Source: Haloprofundus salilacus (GTDB lineage Archaea > Halobacteriota > Halobacteria > Halobacteriales > Haloferacaceae). From it: 64,000 bases of DNA. Positions 20,817 to 28,598 of the stretch are shown in pieces. Numbering within the stretch: the stretch's first letter is position 1; each line of letters begins with the position of its first letter. The stretch lies in the NCBI RefSeq assembly GCF_020150815.1, contig NZ_CP083723.1, positions 1,054,001 through 1,118,000 of the forward strand. Direction: 5' to 3'. Below the pieces are notes generated by a model that worked only from the letters and a program-made list of their open reading frames with translations, did no database searches and was not told the origin of the DNA. Made by a program: the position numbers and the translations under genes.

Positions 20817-20995
20817 ACGGTGAATTCATCGAACAGTCCATTCATTGGATCATCCATCGATCGGACAACCCATTCATTTCGACCCGATAACCGGACCATC
20901 GGTTCCGGTGGCGAGAGGTTGCAACCTTATTATAATACACTTTGCAACCAGTTTACTGGGCTGTTATCTATCTGGTTGTATAAAACAACAGGTTT
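20817..20995. other. AT-rich core of the origin, candidate unwinding element
   Basis: Markedly AT-richer than flanks. Contains two ccattcatt repeats (20837-20845, 20869-20877), a perfect 10-bp palindrome ggttgcaacc (20917-20926), the stretch ttattataatacact, and an inverted repeat caaccag/ctggttg (20945-20951, 20972-20978). Lies between the ORB groups. Confidence 0.6.
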
Positions 20996-21112
20996 AGGAA
21001 CCGCCATCGAATGAGACAATTCGTGGAGAAGTCGTTCGATACTACTCCTTTCGCCCCTTCTGCTTCGCCTTCGAAGCGACTGTTCGGCACCTACCGGTAA
21101 CGCTTCGGGTCG

Positions 21113-21135
21113 CTTCACCGGAAACGTGGTGTGTC
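21113..21135 (+). repeat. ORB element 4 (rightward)
   Basis: cttcaccggaaacgtggtgt: full core match, first box to the right of the AT-rich core. Confidence 0.87.
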
Positions 21136-21293
21136 CGTGACCAACTGCACGACTGTTCACGAATCTCTGTTCGACTGCAAAGATACCAGAAACTCCTCGA
21201 ACTCCTCTCCGTCCAACTGAGGCTGCACTCTGTTCAGCCCTCTCAGTTCGACTCTCTATTCATCTGAGTAGCGGGTTGCGTCCCGTCTGCTGA

Positions 21294-21316
21294 TTTCACC
21301 GGAAACGTAGTGTGTG
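21294..21316 (+). repeat. ORB element 5 (rightward)
   Basis: tttcaccggaaacgtagtgt: one change from the core (gtag for gtgg). Confidence 0.85.
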
Positions 21317-21455
21317 GCTCACTCTCACTCCATCTACCGACACCCGGACGGGGGTCTCGCGTTCCCCGAACTCTTTCGGTCACTATCAACAGAGGCGCCG
21401 TGAGAAAGCATGAACCGCCGTGAGTATCACCTTCCCCAGGGGTCGAAACGGGACA

Positions 21456-21477
21456 TTTCACCGGAAACAAGGTGTCT
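21456..21477 (+). repeat. ORB element 6 (rightward)
   Basis: tttcaccggaaacaaggtgt: core match with the aa variant before ggtgt. Confidence 0.85.
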
Positions 21478-21578
21478 CTCTGCACTCACGTTTACCAAGT
21501 TTACCGAGTACTCCCCTCTCGTCGGGACTCTCAATAGACTCGACCAGACGCCCGACACGCCTCGTCTCACTCTCGGAG

Positions 21579-21600
21579 TTTCATCGGAAACACGGTGTGC
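21579..21600 (+). repeat. ORB element 7 (rightward)
   Basis: tttcatcggaaacacggtgt: the cat variant of the core, shared with element 9. Confidence 0.82.
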
Positions 21601-21633
21601 CTCTGTCACGAAGGTCACCGTTTCCGACCGTCA

Positions 21634-21655
21634 GTTCACCGAAAATCAGGTGTCG
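21634..21655 (+). repeat. ORB element 8 (rightward, degenerate)
   Basis: gttcaccgaaaatcaggtgt: two changes from the core, so possibly a weak site. Confidence 0.7.
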
Positions 21656-21776
21656 CCTCCTTTCTGTCGGCCTGTCACCGACGTTTCCGTCTCCCGATAC
21701 CGCCTGTCAATTAGCGAATAATGGCATCTTCGGACGGTGGTGTCGGCGGATAGCGATACCACTGAACACGACTCTC

Positions 21777-21798
21777 GTTCATCGGAAACACGGTGTGA
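21777..21798 (+). repeat. ORB element 9 (rightward)
   Basis: gttcatcggaaacacggtgt: near-identical to element 7; the outermost box, about 90 bp before the next gene. Confidence 0.82.
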
Positions 21799-21884
21799 CG
21801 GCGTGTCTCGTTCGACGTAGCTACGTTTCACACGGTGCGGACGGGCGTAACAGTCAATATGCACTGTGTGTATACGTGTCAGTA

Positions 21885-22454
21885 GTGGCTACTCGACACG
21901 GCGGTCAACGCGTCGAATCGCCGAGCATCCGCGCCGGGCGGACGCCACACGACCCTCCGCTCAGAGACCCGACTCTCTACGCACTCACCGACCACTTTCG
22001 AGATCGACTCCGACAGCCGGGTCGATACATCTCGATACCCGTCGTGAGTGATGCCATCGAGCACGGGCAACTGCGGTGGAACCGTACCGAAGGGTGGCGC
22101 TTCGCGCTCGTCCGCGACGGCGTTCGATTCGTCGTCGTCGTCGGCGACACGGAGACGACTTCGCCCGTCGTCGTCACTGCGTGGACCGAAATCGCCGATT
22201 GGGAGGGCGCGATGGCCGCCGACCGCTGGACGGTCGACGACGTTCACACGATTCAGTTGCGAGCGGCGCTCAGTGAGACTCCAGAACGCCGGATACCGTC
22301 GCGTATCCGGCCCCGAGTCGTCGGGCGGCCGTTCGAGATCGGCGGACACCGACTCACGACCGTTGCGGGCGAGGGACACGTCGAATGTTGCGACTGCGGC
22401 GGTCGATTCCGGTCGAAATGCCAGTTACTGACGATCTCGTGTCGTCGGAGTTAA
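21885..22454 (+). CDS. Unrecognised origin-adjacent protein with C-terminal Cys cluster
   Basis: About 189 residues if started at GTG 21885; GTG 21876 is an alternative, and no ATG is available without reading through the ORBs. The body contains LYALTDHFRDRLRQPGRYIS, WRFALVRDGVRFVVVVGDTE and VVVTAWTEIADWEGAM, suggesting a small alpha/beta domain. The C-terminus has HVECCDCGGRFRSKCQLLTI then a final Cys, a possible zinc-binding cluster. No family recognised. Codon use is like its neighbours, and it reads away from the origin. The start is uncertain. Confidence 0.55.
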   Translation: MATRHGGQRVESPSIRAGRTPHDPPLRDPTLYALTDHFRDRLRQPGRYISIPVVSDAIEHGQLRWNRTEGWRFALVRDGVRFVVVVGDTETTSPVVVTAWTEIADWEGAMAADRWTVDDVHTIQLRAALSETPERRIPSRIRPRVVGRPFEIGGHRLTTVAGEGHVECCDCGGRFRSKCQLLTISCRRS

Positions 22455-22771
22455 GGACGCCCAAAGGGCTGTCGACACAGAGGCTGTCGATGCGGATCGA
22501 GATACGCCATTCTGTCTCGTCGTCCGCTCCGACGCAGCGTTATCTCGCATCTTCGTTTATCTTCCCCAGTTCCTCTCTTCAGTCTCTCCCTGGTCTCTCC
22601 TCGCTCCTTCTCTCGATTCGATTTCGGCCGCACTATCTACCGTAGTGTACACTCGGACGGTCGAGATAGTTTCTGAGAATACCCCCAAGCAGGGATATAA
22701 CTACCTTCGGCGCGTTGCTACCATGCCGTCTGACGGAAGTCAGACGACCCTCGGGATGAGGAGATTCTACC
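22455..22771. other. Intergenic region
   Basis: 317 bp with no gene visible. Pyrimidine-rich around 22520-22620. A TATA-like gggatataac lies at 22692-22701, followed by a perfect inverted repeat at 22728-22745, 26 bp before the next start codon. Confidence 0.5.
22728..22745. repeat. Perfect 7-bp inverted repeat before the 22772 gene
   Basis: gtctgac (22728-22734), ggaa loop, gtcagac (22739-22745). It lies between the TATA-like element and the start codon, so it could be an operator or an mRNA leader hairpin. Confidence 0.5.
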
Positions 22772-23329
22772 ATGCGAACGCCAGCACTAGATAGAACAGT
22801 GACACGAGCACGACGGACCCTTCGGAGAGTTGCCTCGCCCGTCGTAGAGACGGCTCGGTTCGCCATGAACTGGGCCGAAACTCGACTGTCGGCGGAACAG
22901 CCGTCGAAACCGTGGCAACGCGTCTGGCTCACGCGAAGCGAAGTCCGATGGCGCAAAGCCGACACAGCAGTCGAGTGCTTTGGCGTCGCCGACGGCTACG
23001 TCACGACGGTCGAGTACACCGACCGTGACGTGACGTGGCAGTTGACCAAAGGACCGGCTCCACTCGCGAGTGCGCTCGCCGTCAGCGCGCTGTATCTACA
23101 ACACGGGGTGACGCCGCACGTCGACGCTGACGGGCGGATGTTCGTCGCCGTCGCAAACGAACGACCCGTCGAGGCGTTTCGGAACTTCGAAGAAAAACCG
23201 TACGAGTACACGTATCTCGACGGCTACCGCTCGCTCGAAGAACTCCCGGGATGGGTCGACCGAACCGACCTCAAACCGGTTTACGCCAAACTCTCGCACC
23301 GGCACCGACGCGAACTGCCGCCCGGCTGA
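22772..23329 (+). CDS. Conserved-looking hypothetical protein
   Basis: 185 residues, basic N-terminus (about 1-30, with many Arg) followed by an acidic alpha/beta region: WQRVWLTRSEVRWRKADT, GVADGYVTTVEYTDRDVTWQ, LAVSALYLQHGVTPHVDADG, MFVAVANERPVEAFRNFEEK. No family recognised and no membrane segment. ATG 22772 has good context. The Arg-rich N-terminus might interact with nucleic acid or membrane, but this is speculation. Confidence 0.65.
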   Translation: MRTPALDRTVTRARRTLRRVASPVVETARFAMNWAETRLSAEQPSKPWQRVWLTRSEVRWRKADTAVECFGVADGYVTTVEYTDRDVTWQLTKGPAPLASALAVSALYLQHGVTPHVDADGRMFVAVANERPVEAFRNFEEKPYEYTYLDGYRSLEELPGWVDRTDLKPVYAKLSHRHRRELPPG

Positions 23330-23472
23330 GCCGATTCGAGAAAAACGAGACATCGGAGTCGGCACCGACTCGCTCCGTTACGCTCGCTCGACGGCTCGGC
23401 CGCCAACTCCTCGCTCGAACAGTTACGATCGGCGCAGCTCTACAGACTAGAACGAAACTAAAAACCGCGAAC

Positions 23473-24450
23473 TCACACAGATTCGTCGCCGTCGAACAGC
23501 GATGACAGCGATCGCGCCCCGTCGCTCGTGTACAGGCGGTCGGTCGTCGCTGCCGCGACGACGACGGCCCACGTTTCGTCGACCGATCCCTCGAAGAGCT
23601 GTTCGGGAACAAGCGGCATCGGGATCGGTTCGAAGCCAGCCTCGCGCATGTCCCTCACGCCGTCGAACGACCCGACGACGACTCCCTCCGGGTCCCGGAC
23701 GTGCATCCGCTTGTCACTTCCTCGTCGGTAGGAGTATGGAAACACTGTCGGTAGCGGACAGCGCAGTTCGTCGCAGTCGTCGACCGCTGTCACGACCTCG
23801 CCGTCCGCCCGGAGGACGACCCGCGTCTCGCTTTCGTCACGCGACGGGCCGCCGCCCAACTCCTCGCGCCACGTCAGTTGCGTGTCCGGCCGCGCTACGG
23901 CGCACAGTGCGTAGCCGCCGCCGGATAGCTCGGGTCCGGATTCTCCCCTTCTCGACAGTTCGTTGTCTGCATCCGTGTCGCTCGCCAAGGCGATTCGGTC
24001 GGGGCCGTTGTGGAACTCTCGTTCGCCGCCGTCGGTTCTGACGCCCGCCGGGTCCGAGAGCAGTTCGACGACCGTCGCTGCCAGCGTCTCGTCCACCAAC
24101 GGTAGGTCCGGCGACGGTAGGTCTGGCAACGGTGCGCGGGTCTCTCTCGCGAGACGGCTTCGGTCGGCGGGTGGAACGACGAACAGTGTCTTCCGACCCC
24201 GGTCACGGTTGTCTGCGTGTTTCGAAAGCACTGTCGTCGGCGTCACTTCGTCGACTTCGAGCGGTTCGATAGCGACGGGCGCGTCGGCGACGAACGCAGC
24301 GTCTCCGGTAGAGACCGATTCGACCGGTTCGGCGACGGCGTCAGGTTCGCGACCACTCTCCGGACGCTGAACTGCGTAGCCGAGCCGGGTGCAGCAGTCC
24401 TCGCCGTAGGTCAGGAGGGTCTCGCGCGAGCTCACGACGCCTTTTCTCAT
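23473..24450 (-). CDS. Hypothetical protein, possibly sensor-like alpha/beta
   Basis: 325 residues from ATG 24450 (MRKGVVSSRETLLTYGEDCC). It has strands such as KTLFVVPPADRSRLARETRA, YALCAVARPDTQLTWREELG, RVVLRADGEVVTAVDDCDEL and EETWAVVVAAATTDRLYTSD-like C-terminal text, but no domain I can name. The longer frame toward 24783 would overlap the divergent helicase gene and is rejected. The pair is divergent from the helicase with about 175 bp between starts. Confidence 0.65.
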   Translation of the reverse strand: MRKGVVSSRETLLTYGEDCCTRLGYAVQRPESGREPDAVAEPVESVSTGDAAFVADAPVAIEPLEVDEVTPTTVLSKHADNRDRGRKTLFVVPPADRSRLARETRAPLPDLPSPDLPLVDETLAATVVELLSDPAGVRTDGGEREFHNGPDRIALASDTDADNELSRRGESGPELSGGGYALCAVARPDTQLTWREELGGGPSRDESETRVVLRADGEVVTAVDDCDELRCPLPTVFPYSYRRGSDKRMHVRDPEGVVVGSFDGVRDMREAGFEPIPMPLVPEQLFEGSVDETWAVVVAAATTDRLYTSDGARSLSSLFDGDESV

Positions 24451-24625
24451 CCCTCGAAAGTTGGGTCCGCTCGTTGAATACGGTTTCGTGGGTCGGTAGT
24501 GCACGGCACGCGCGGTGCACACGGTGGCTCTCCAGAGAGCGGTCGTGAACCCGACGCGGCCGGTACCGTTCGCCGACACCGCCAGAGTCGGAAACGGTTT
24601 TCCGCCCGCGTTCGTAGCCCGCACG

Positions 24626-26605
24626 ATGACCGACGACCACGGGGACGACGCTCGTGAGAACCCGGAAACGAACCCGCCCGATCCCGAGACGAACACATCC
24701 TCCCCGGAACGCGCCACTGACGCCGAAGTCACCAAAGACACCGAAGACACCGAAGAATCCGAAGAAACTGAGGAGCCCGTCACGCTTGACTCGTTCTACG
24801 ATGCGCTGCAGGCGGAAGGACGACCCCTCGTCACCGCACAGCAGGTCGCCCGCCGCCTCGGCATCTCCCAAGCGGCCGCCGCCGACGCGCTCGACGCACT
24901 CGCCGACGCCGGAACCGTCCAACGGGTCGAAGTGGAGTCCGACCCCGTCGTCTGGTATCCGACGCAGTGGGGCGAGGTCGCCGCACGCGAGCGCGTCATT
25001 CTCTTCCCCGAACGCCGCGAAATCGTCGTCGACCGCCCGGAGCAGTACACCCGCGCGCAACTGTCGCAGTTCGCCCACCTCGTCGACACCACCGGCGGCG
25101 ACGCAGACGAACGCGGCTACCTCTACACGATTCGCACCGAAGACGTCTGGCAGGCCCCGTTCGACGAATTCGAGGGGCTGCTCCGGAGCATGCGCTCCGT
25201 GCTGCCGCGACGCTCCCCACATCTCGAAGAGTGGGCCGAACGGCAGTGGAAGCGCGCCCACCAGTTCACGCTCAGAACCCACGAGGACGGCTACGTCGTC
25301 CTCGAAGCGGCCAACGAGGACCTGATGGGGAACGTCGCCCGCGAGAAACTCAGCGAACAGCACCTGCACGCCCCTATCTCCGACACCGAGAGCTGGGTCC
25401 GCGATGGCGAGGAGGCGGCCATCAAACGCATCCTCTACGAGGCCGGCTACCCCGTCACGGACGAGCGCGACCTCGACACCGGCGATCCACTCGAAATCGA
25501 CCTCGAGGTCGAGCTACGCGACTACCAGCAGAACTGGGTCGACCGCTTCGTCGACCAGAGGTCGGGCGTCCTCGTCGGACCACCGGGCAGCGGCAAGACC
25601 ATCGCCGGAATGGCCGTACTCGCGGCCGTCGGCGGCGAGACGCTCGTCCTCGTACCGAGTCGCGAACTCGCCGGTCAGTGGCGGCAGGAGTTACTCGAAC
25701 ACACGACGCTCACAGAGGACCAGATCGGCGAGTACCACGGCGGATCCAAGGAGATTCGTCCGGTCACCATCGCCACGTACCAAACAGCGGGGATGGACCG
25801 CCACCGCCGGCTGTTCGACTCGCGCGAGTGGGGACTCATCGTCTACGACGAGGTCCACCACATCCCGAGTCGCGTGTTCAGGCGTAGCGCCGACTTACAG
25901 ACCAAACACCGACTCGGCCTGTCGGCGACGCCCATCCGTGAGGACGACAAGGAGGAGGAGATATTCACCTTGGTCGGACCGCCCATCGGAACCGACTGGG
26001 GCAAACTGTTCGACGCCGGATTCGTCCAGGAACCGGAAGTCGAGATTCGGTACGTTCCGTGGACCGACGAGATGGCCGAGAACGAGTACCGCAGCGCCGA
26101 CGGCCGCGAGCGGTACAAGCTCGCCGCGCTCAACCCCGCGAAAGTCGACGAGGTTCGCCACCTGCGCAGTCAGTATCTCGACGCCAAGGCTCTGATTTTC
26201 GTCGATTGGCTCGAACAGGGCGAGGCGTTAGCCGAGGAACTCGACGTGCCCTTCATCAGCGGTGAGATGCCTCACTATCGCCGCCGGCAGCTGCTCCAGC
26301 AGTTCCGCGATTCTGACGACGGCGACGTCCGAACGCTCGTCGTCTCCCGCGTCGGTGACGAGGGTATCGACTTGCCGAACGCCGAGATCGCCATCGTCGC
26401 CTCCGGTCTCGGCGGGTCGCGACGGCAGGGCGCACAGCGCGCCGGACGGACGATGCGTCCCGTCGGCAACGCCATCATGTACGTGCTCGCCACCCGCGGC
26501 TCTCCCGAGGAAGATTTCGCCGAGCGACAGCTCCGACACCTCGCCGAGAAGGGGATTCGCGTTCGCGAGTCGGGTGCCTGGCCGACCGGTGGCGACGAAG
26601 CGTAG
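24626..26605 (+). CDS. XPB-type DEAD/DEAH helicase
   Basis: 659 residues. The acidic tail of about 55 residues is followed by a winged-helix-like segment (TAQQVARRLGISQAAAADAL), a damage-recognition-like region, then superfamily 2 helicase motifs: Q-like LRDYQQNWVDRF, Walker A GPPGSGKT (about 318), DExH DEVHH (about 408), SATP (about 433), and motif VI GAQRAGRTMRP (about 604). This matches archaeal XPB/Rad25-like helicases, which act in DNA repair or transcription-linked unwinding. ATG 24626 starts MTDDHGDDA; upstream codons overlap the promoter of the divergent gene. The first 50 residues are Glu/Thr-rich and probably disordered. Confidence 0.88.
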   Translation: MTDDHGDDARENPETNPPDPETNTSSPERATDAEVTKDTEDTEESEETEEPVTLDSFYDALQAEGRPLVTAQQVARRLGISQAAAADALDALADAGTVQRVEVESDPVVWYPTQWGEVAARERVILFPERREIVVDRPEQYTRAQLSQFAHLVDTTGGDADERGYLYTIRTEDVWQAPFDEFEGLLRSMRSVLPRRSPHLEEWAERQWKRAHQFTLRTHEDGYVVLEAANEDLMGNVAREKLSEQHLHAPISDTESWVRDGEEAAIKRILYEAGYPVTDERDLDTGDPLEIDLEVELRDYQQNWVDRFVDQRSGVLVGPPGSGKTIAGMAVLAAVGGETLVLVPSRELAGQWRQELLEHTTLTEDQIGEYHGGSKEIRPVTIATYQTAGMDRHRRLFDSREWGLIVYDEVHHIPSRVFRRSADLQTKHRLGLSATPIREDDKEEEIFTLVGPPIGTDWGKLFDAGFVQEPEVEIRYVPWTDEMAENEYRSADGRERYKLAALNPAKVDEVRHLRSQYLDAKALIFVDWLEQGEALAEELDVPFISGEMPHYRRRQLLQQFRDSDDGDVRTLVVSRVGDEGIDLPNAEIAIVASGLGGSRRQGAQRAGRTMRPVGNAIMYVLATRGSPEEDFAERQLRHLAEKGIRVRESGAWPTGGDEA

Positions 26606-26687
26606 AGACTCCTCGACATTCGCGGTCGCGTCGGCGGGCGTGGCTCGCGGTCACCGGAGCGTCGTCTCTCCGATGTCGGTCCCGGAA

Positions 26688-27182
26688 TCAACGCTCCGAC
26701 GGATCGTCGTTCGCTTCGGTCGTTTCGGCGTTGGCCCGGTCTGGCCTGGTATCTGCGTCGTTTCCGTCCGAATCGGTCTCGTCGTTTCCGTCCCGACCCA
26801 GTTCGTCGCATCCTCTGGCGGTCGTCCCCTCGTCCTCACGCTCGGAGGCCGCCCGTTCGCGCTCGGTGTCGCTGAGGGAGATGTCGATTCGACCGTCCGA
26901 CCACACAGTCACGTCGCGTCCGTTGAAGACGAACGAGAGGCGGCCGTTTCGTTCGGCGGTCGTCTCGGAGTCCTGCTGGAAGATCGCATCGAGCGCGTCG
27001 GGATCTATCGCCTCGTACAGCGGTTCGATGTCGTCGGTGTCTCTGCCTTCGATCTCAGCTATCGCGACGATGAGTTCGATGCTCGGAGCGTCTCTCGTCC
27101 GGCTGAACTTGACGCTGTACTGCTCTCTCTCGGGGTCGTAGCTGATGTCTCTCGGTTCGTCTCTGTCGAACTGGCCGGGCAT
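26688..27182 (-). CDS. HalOD1-domain protein with disordered acidic tail
   Basis: 164 residues. The HalOD1 domain covers about 20-100: IELIVAIAEIEGRDTDDIEP, LYEAIDPDALDAIF, LSFVFNGRDVTVW. The last 65 residues are a low-complexity tail rich in Asp, Glu, Arg and Asn. ATG 27182 with a TATA-like tatat at about 27226-27230. The start codon directly follows an AT patch. Paralogue of the 552-899 gene; the tail is specific to this copy. Likely a signalling output protein, partner unknown. Confidence 0.78.
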   Translation of the reverse strand: MPGQFDRDEPRDISYDPEREQYSVKFSRTRDAPSIELIVAIAEIEGRDTDDIEPLYEAIDPDALDAIFQQDSETTAERNGRLSFVFNGRDVTVWSDGRIDISLSDTERERAASEREDEGTTARGCDELGRDGNDETDSDGNDADTRPDRANAETTEANDDPSER

Positions 27183-27308
27183 GTTTATTTCTAATCCCTA
27201 CCCAAGACTAGAAAGCCCTCCAGACATATAATCGACGGGCCTAATTACGTAAGCAGTATCCGAACGCCGGCTCGACGACTCGTTTCGAAGTGAGGGCTAC
27301 GCGTCTTC

Positions 27309-27410
27309 CTACAGTACGAGAGAACCTCCGAGAACGAACGGCTACGGGGAATCTCTGAGAACGAACGACTACGAGAAAACTCCCGTGAATGAACGACTAC
27401 GAGAGAACTG
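27309..27410. repeat. 28-bp imperfect tandem repeats across the aminotransferase 3' end
   Basis: Three units, 27326-27354, 27355-27382 and 27383-27410, share gaacgaacgrctacgrgrraact; a fourth partial copy starts near 27309. The last unit runs through the stop codon (27397-27399) into the coding end of the class V aminotransferase gene. Confidence 0.75.
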
Positions 27411-28461
27411 CTTCGAGCGCGTCCATCGCGCGGTCGACTTTCTCGACGTCGGCACCGTATCCCATGTGGCCGACGCGGAGCACGTCGTCGGCGAGGTCGG
27501 CCAACCCGGTCGAGAGAATCACGTCGTGGTCGTCGGCCAGCCGTCGCTGTAACTCGGTCGCCTGGCCGGGGACGTAAAACGCCGTCACGGTCGGTGACGG
27601 CCGTGCAGTGTCGGCGAACAGCTCCAGTCCGAGATCGGCACCGCGTTCTCGACACACCTCCGCGGCGGCGACGTGGCGACCGTACACCGCGTCTAACCCC
27701 TCCTCTAAGAGCAGGTCGACGGCGGCGTCGAGCGCCGCGACGTTCGCCGCCAGGTGGGTGTACGGGAACTCGTCGCTCACGTCGCGCCACGGCAAGAAGT
27801 TCGTGTACAGCGACGGCGGGTCGCGCGCCCCCATCGCCGCCCACGCCTCGTCGCTGATGGCCGCTGTCGTCAGTCCCGGTGGCGCGCTGAAACACTTCTG
27901 GGAGCCGCCCAGACAGACGTCGATTCGCTCCGTCGGAACGGGGGTCCCGCCGAGCGACGAGACGGCGTCGACGACCGAGAGCACGCCGTAGTCGTCCAAT
28001 GTGTCGAGCACCGGGTCGAGGTTCGCGAGCGTCCCCGTCGGGGTCTCGCAGTGAACCATCGTCGCCAGTTTGAACGGTTCGTCCATCTCCTCGCTCTTCT
28101 CGAGAACCGCCTCCACGGCGTCGACGTCGAGCGCTTCCGTGTGCTCGACCCCGACGAGGACAGGTTCGCCGCCGTACGACTCCACGAAGTCGGCGAAGCC
28201 GTCGCCGTAGAGACCGTTCGAGACGCACAGCACTCGGTCGCCGGGTTCGACCAGCGAGGCGATGGCCGCCTCCAGTCCCAGAATCCCCTCGCCGCCGGGA
28301 ACGACGACGTCGTGGTCGGCGTCGTAAATCTCGGCGAGCTTCTCCGTGAGGTCTTCGTAGCGGAGGCGGAAACGCTCCTCCACGTCGGGATTCGGTTGCT
28401 CGCGGGCCATCGCGCGTCGAACGGGTTCGGGAACCGCAGTCGGACCGGGTGTGAGTAGCAT
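27397..28461 (-). CDS. Class V (alanine-glyoxylate/serine-pyruvate type) aminotransferase
   Basis: 354 residues, PLP fold type I. The N-terminus MLLTPGPTAVPEPVRRAMAR is the class V signature, with GGEGILGLEAAIASL for cofactor phosphate binding, MVHCETPTGTLANL, VDAVSSLGGTPV (the Asp that contacts the pyridine ring) and the PLP lysine in GGSQKCFSAPPG. The C-terminus has VILSTGLADLADDVLRVGHMG. Members swap amino groups between serine or alanine and glyoxylate or pyruvate. Substrate cannot be fixed from sequence. ATG 28461 is the only sensible start. The gene ends inside a 28-bp tandem repeat. Confidence 0.9.
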   Translation of the reverse strand: MLLTPGPTAVPEPVRRAMAREQPNPDVEERFRLRYEDLTEKLAEIYDADHDVVVPGGEGILGLEAAIASLVEPGDRVLCVSNGLYGDGFADFVESYGGEPVLVGVEHTEALDVDAVEAVLEKSEEMDEPFKLATMVHCETPTGTLANLDPVLDTLDDYGVLSVVDAVSSLGGTPVPTERIDVCLGGSQKCFSAPPGLTTAAISDEAWAAMGARDPPSLYTNFLPWRDVSDEFPYTHLAANVAALDAAVDLLLEEGLDAVYGRHVAAAEVCRERGADLGLELFADTARPSPTVTAFYVPGQATELQRRLADDHDVILSTGLADLADDVLRVGHMGYGADVEKVDRAMDALEAVLS

Positions 28462-28598
28462 ACTCGTCTCTCCGCGCTGCGGAACTTTAGCCCGTCGGTG
28501 GCCGACGCGCCCCTCACCCGTTCGCTCCTCACAGTCCGATCCGTTCTGCGCCGTCGGCGACGGGAAGAAACATCACCCGTCCGTTCGGAGTGGTGGTC

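Larger units (their letters stand above)
20551..21884. other. Chromosomal replication origin (oriC) region
   Basis: 1.33 kb between orc1 and the next gene with no credible CDS. It holds at least nine ORB-like elements with the core TTCAYCGGAAACnnGGTGT: two oriented leftward next to orc1, then seven oriented rightward (one close to the AT-rich core on the orc1 side, six on the far side). An AT-rich core with inverted repeats (20817-20995) separates the groups. Next to an orc1 gene this is the standard layout of haloarchaeal origins. The open frame across 21420-21884 merely translates the repeats (HRKHGV repeated) and is not a gene. Confidence 0.9.

Noticed and set aside
21420-21884. 5' part of a 344-codon frame through the origin
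   Set aside because: It translates the ORB repeats as repeated HRKHGV; no start or codon bias supports a protein. The real gene begins near 21885.
20551-21884. ORB array considered as a CRISPR array
   Set aside because: Unequal spacing (about 50 to 420 bp), both orientations and the match to Orc1 boxes next to orc1 rule out CRISPR.
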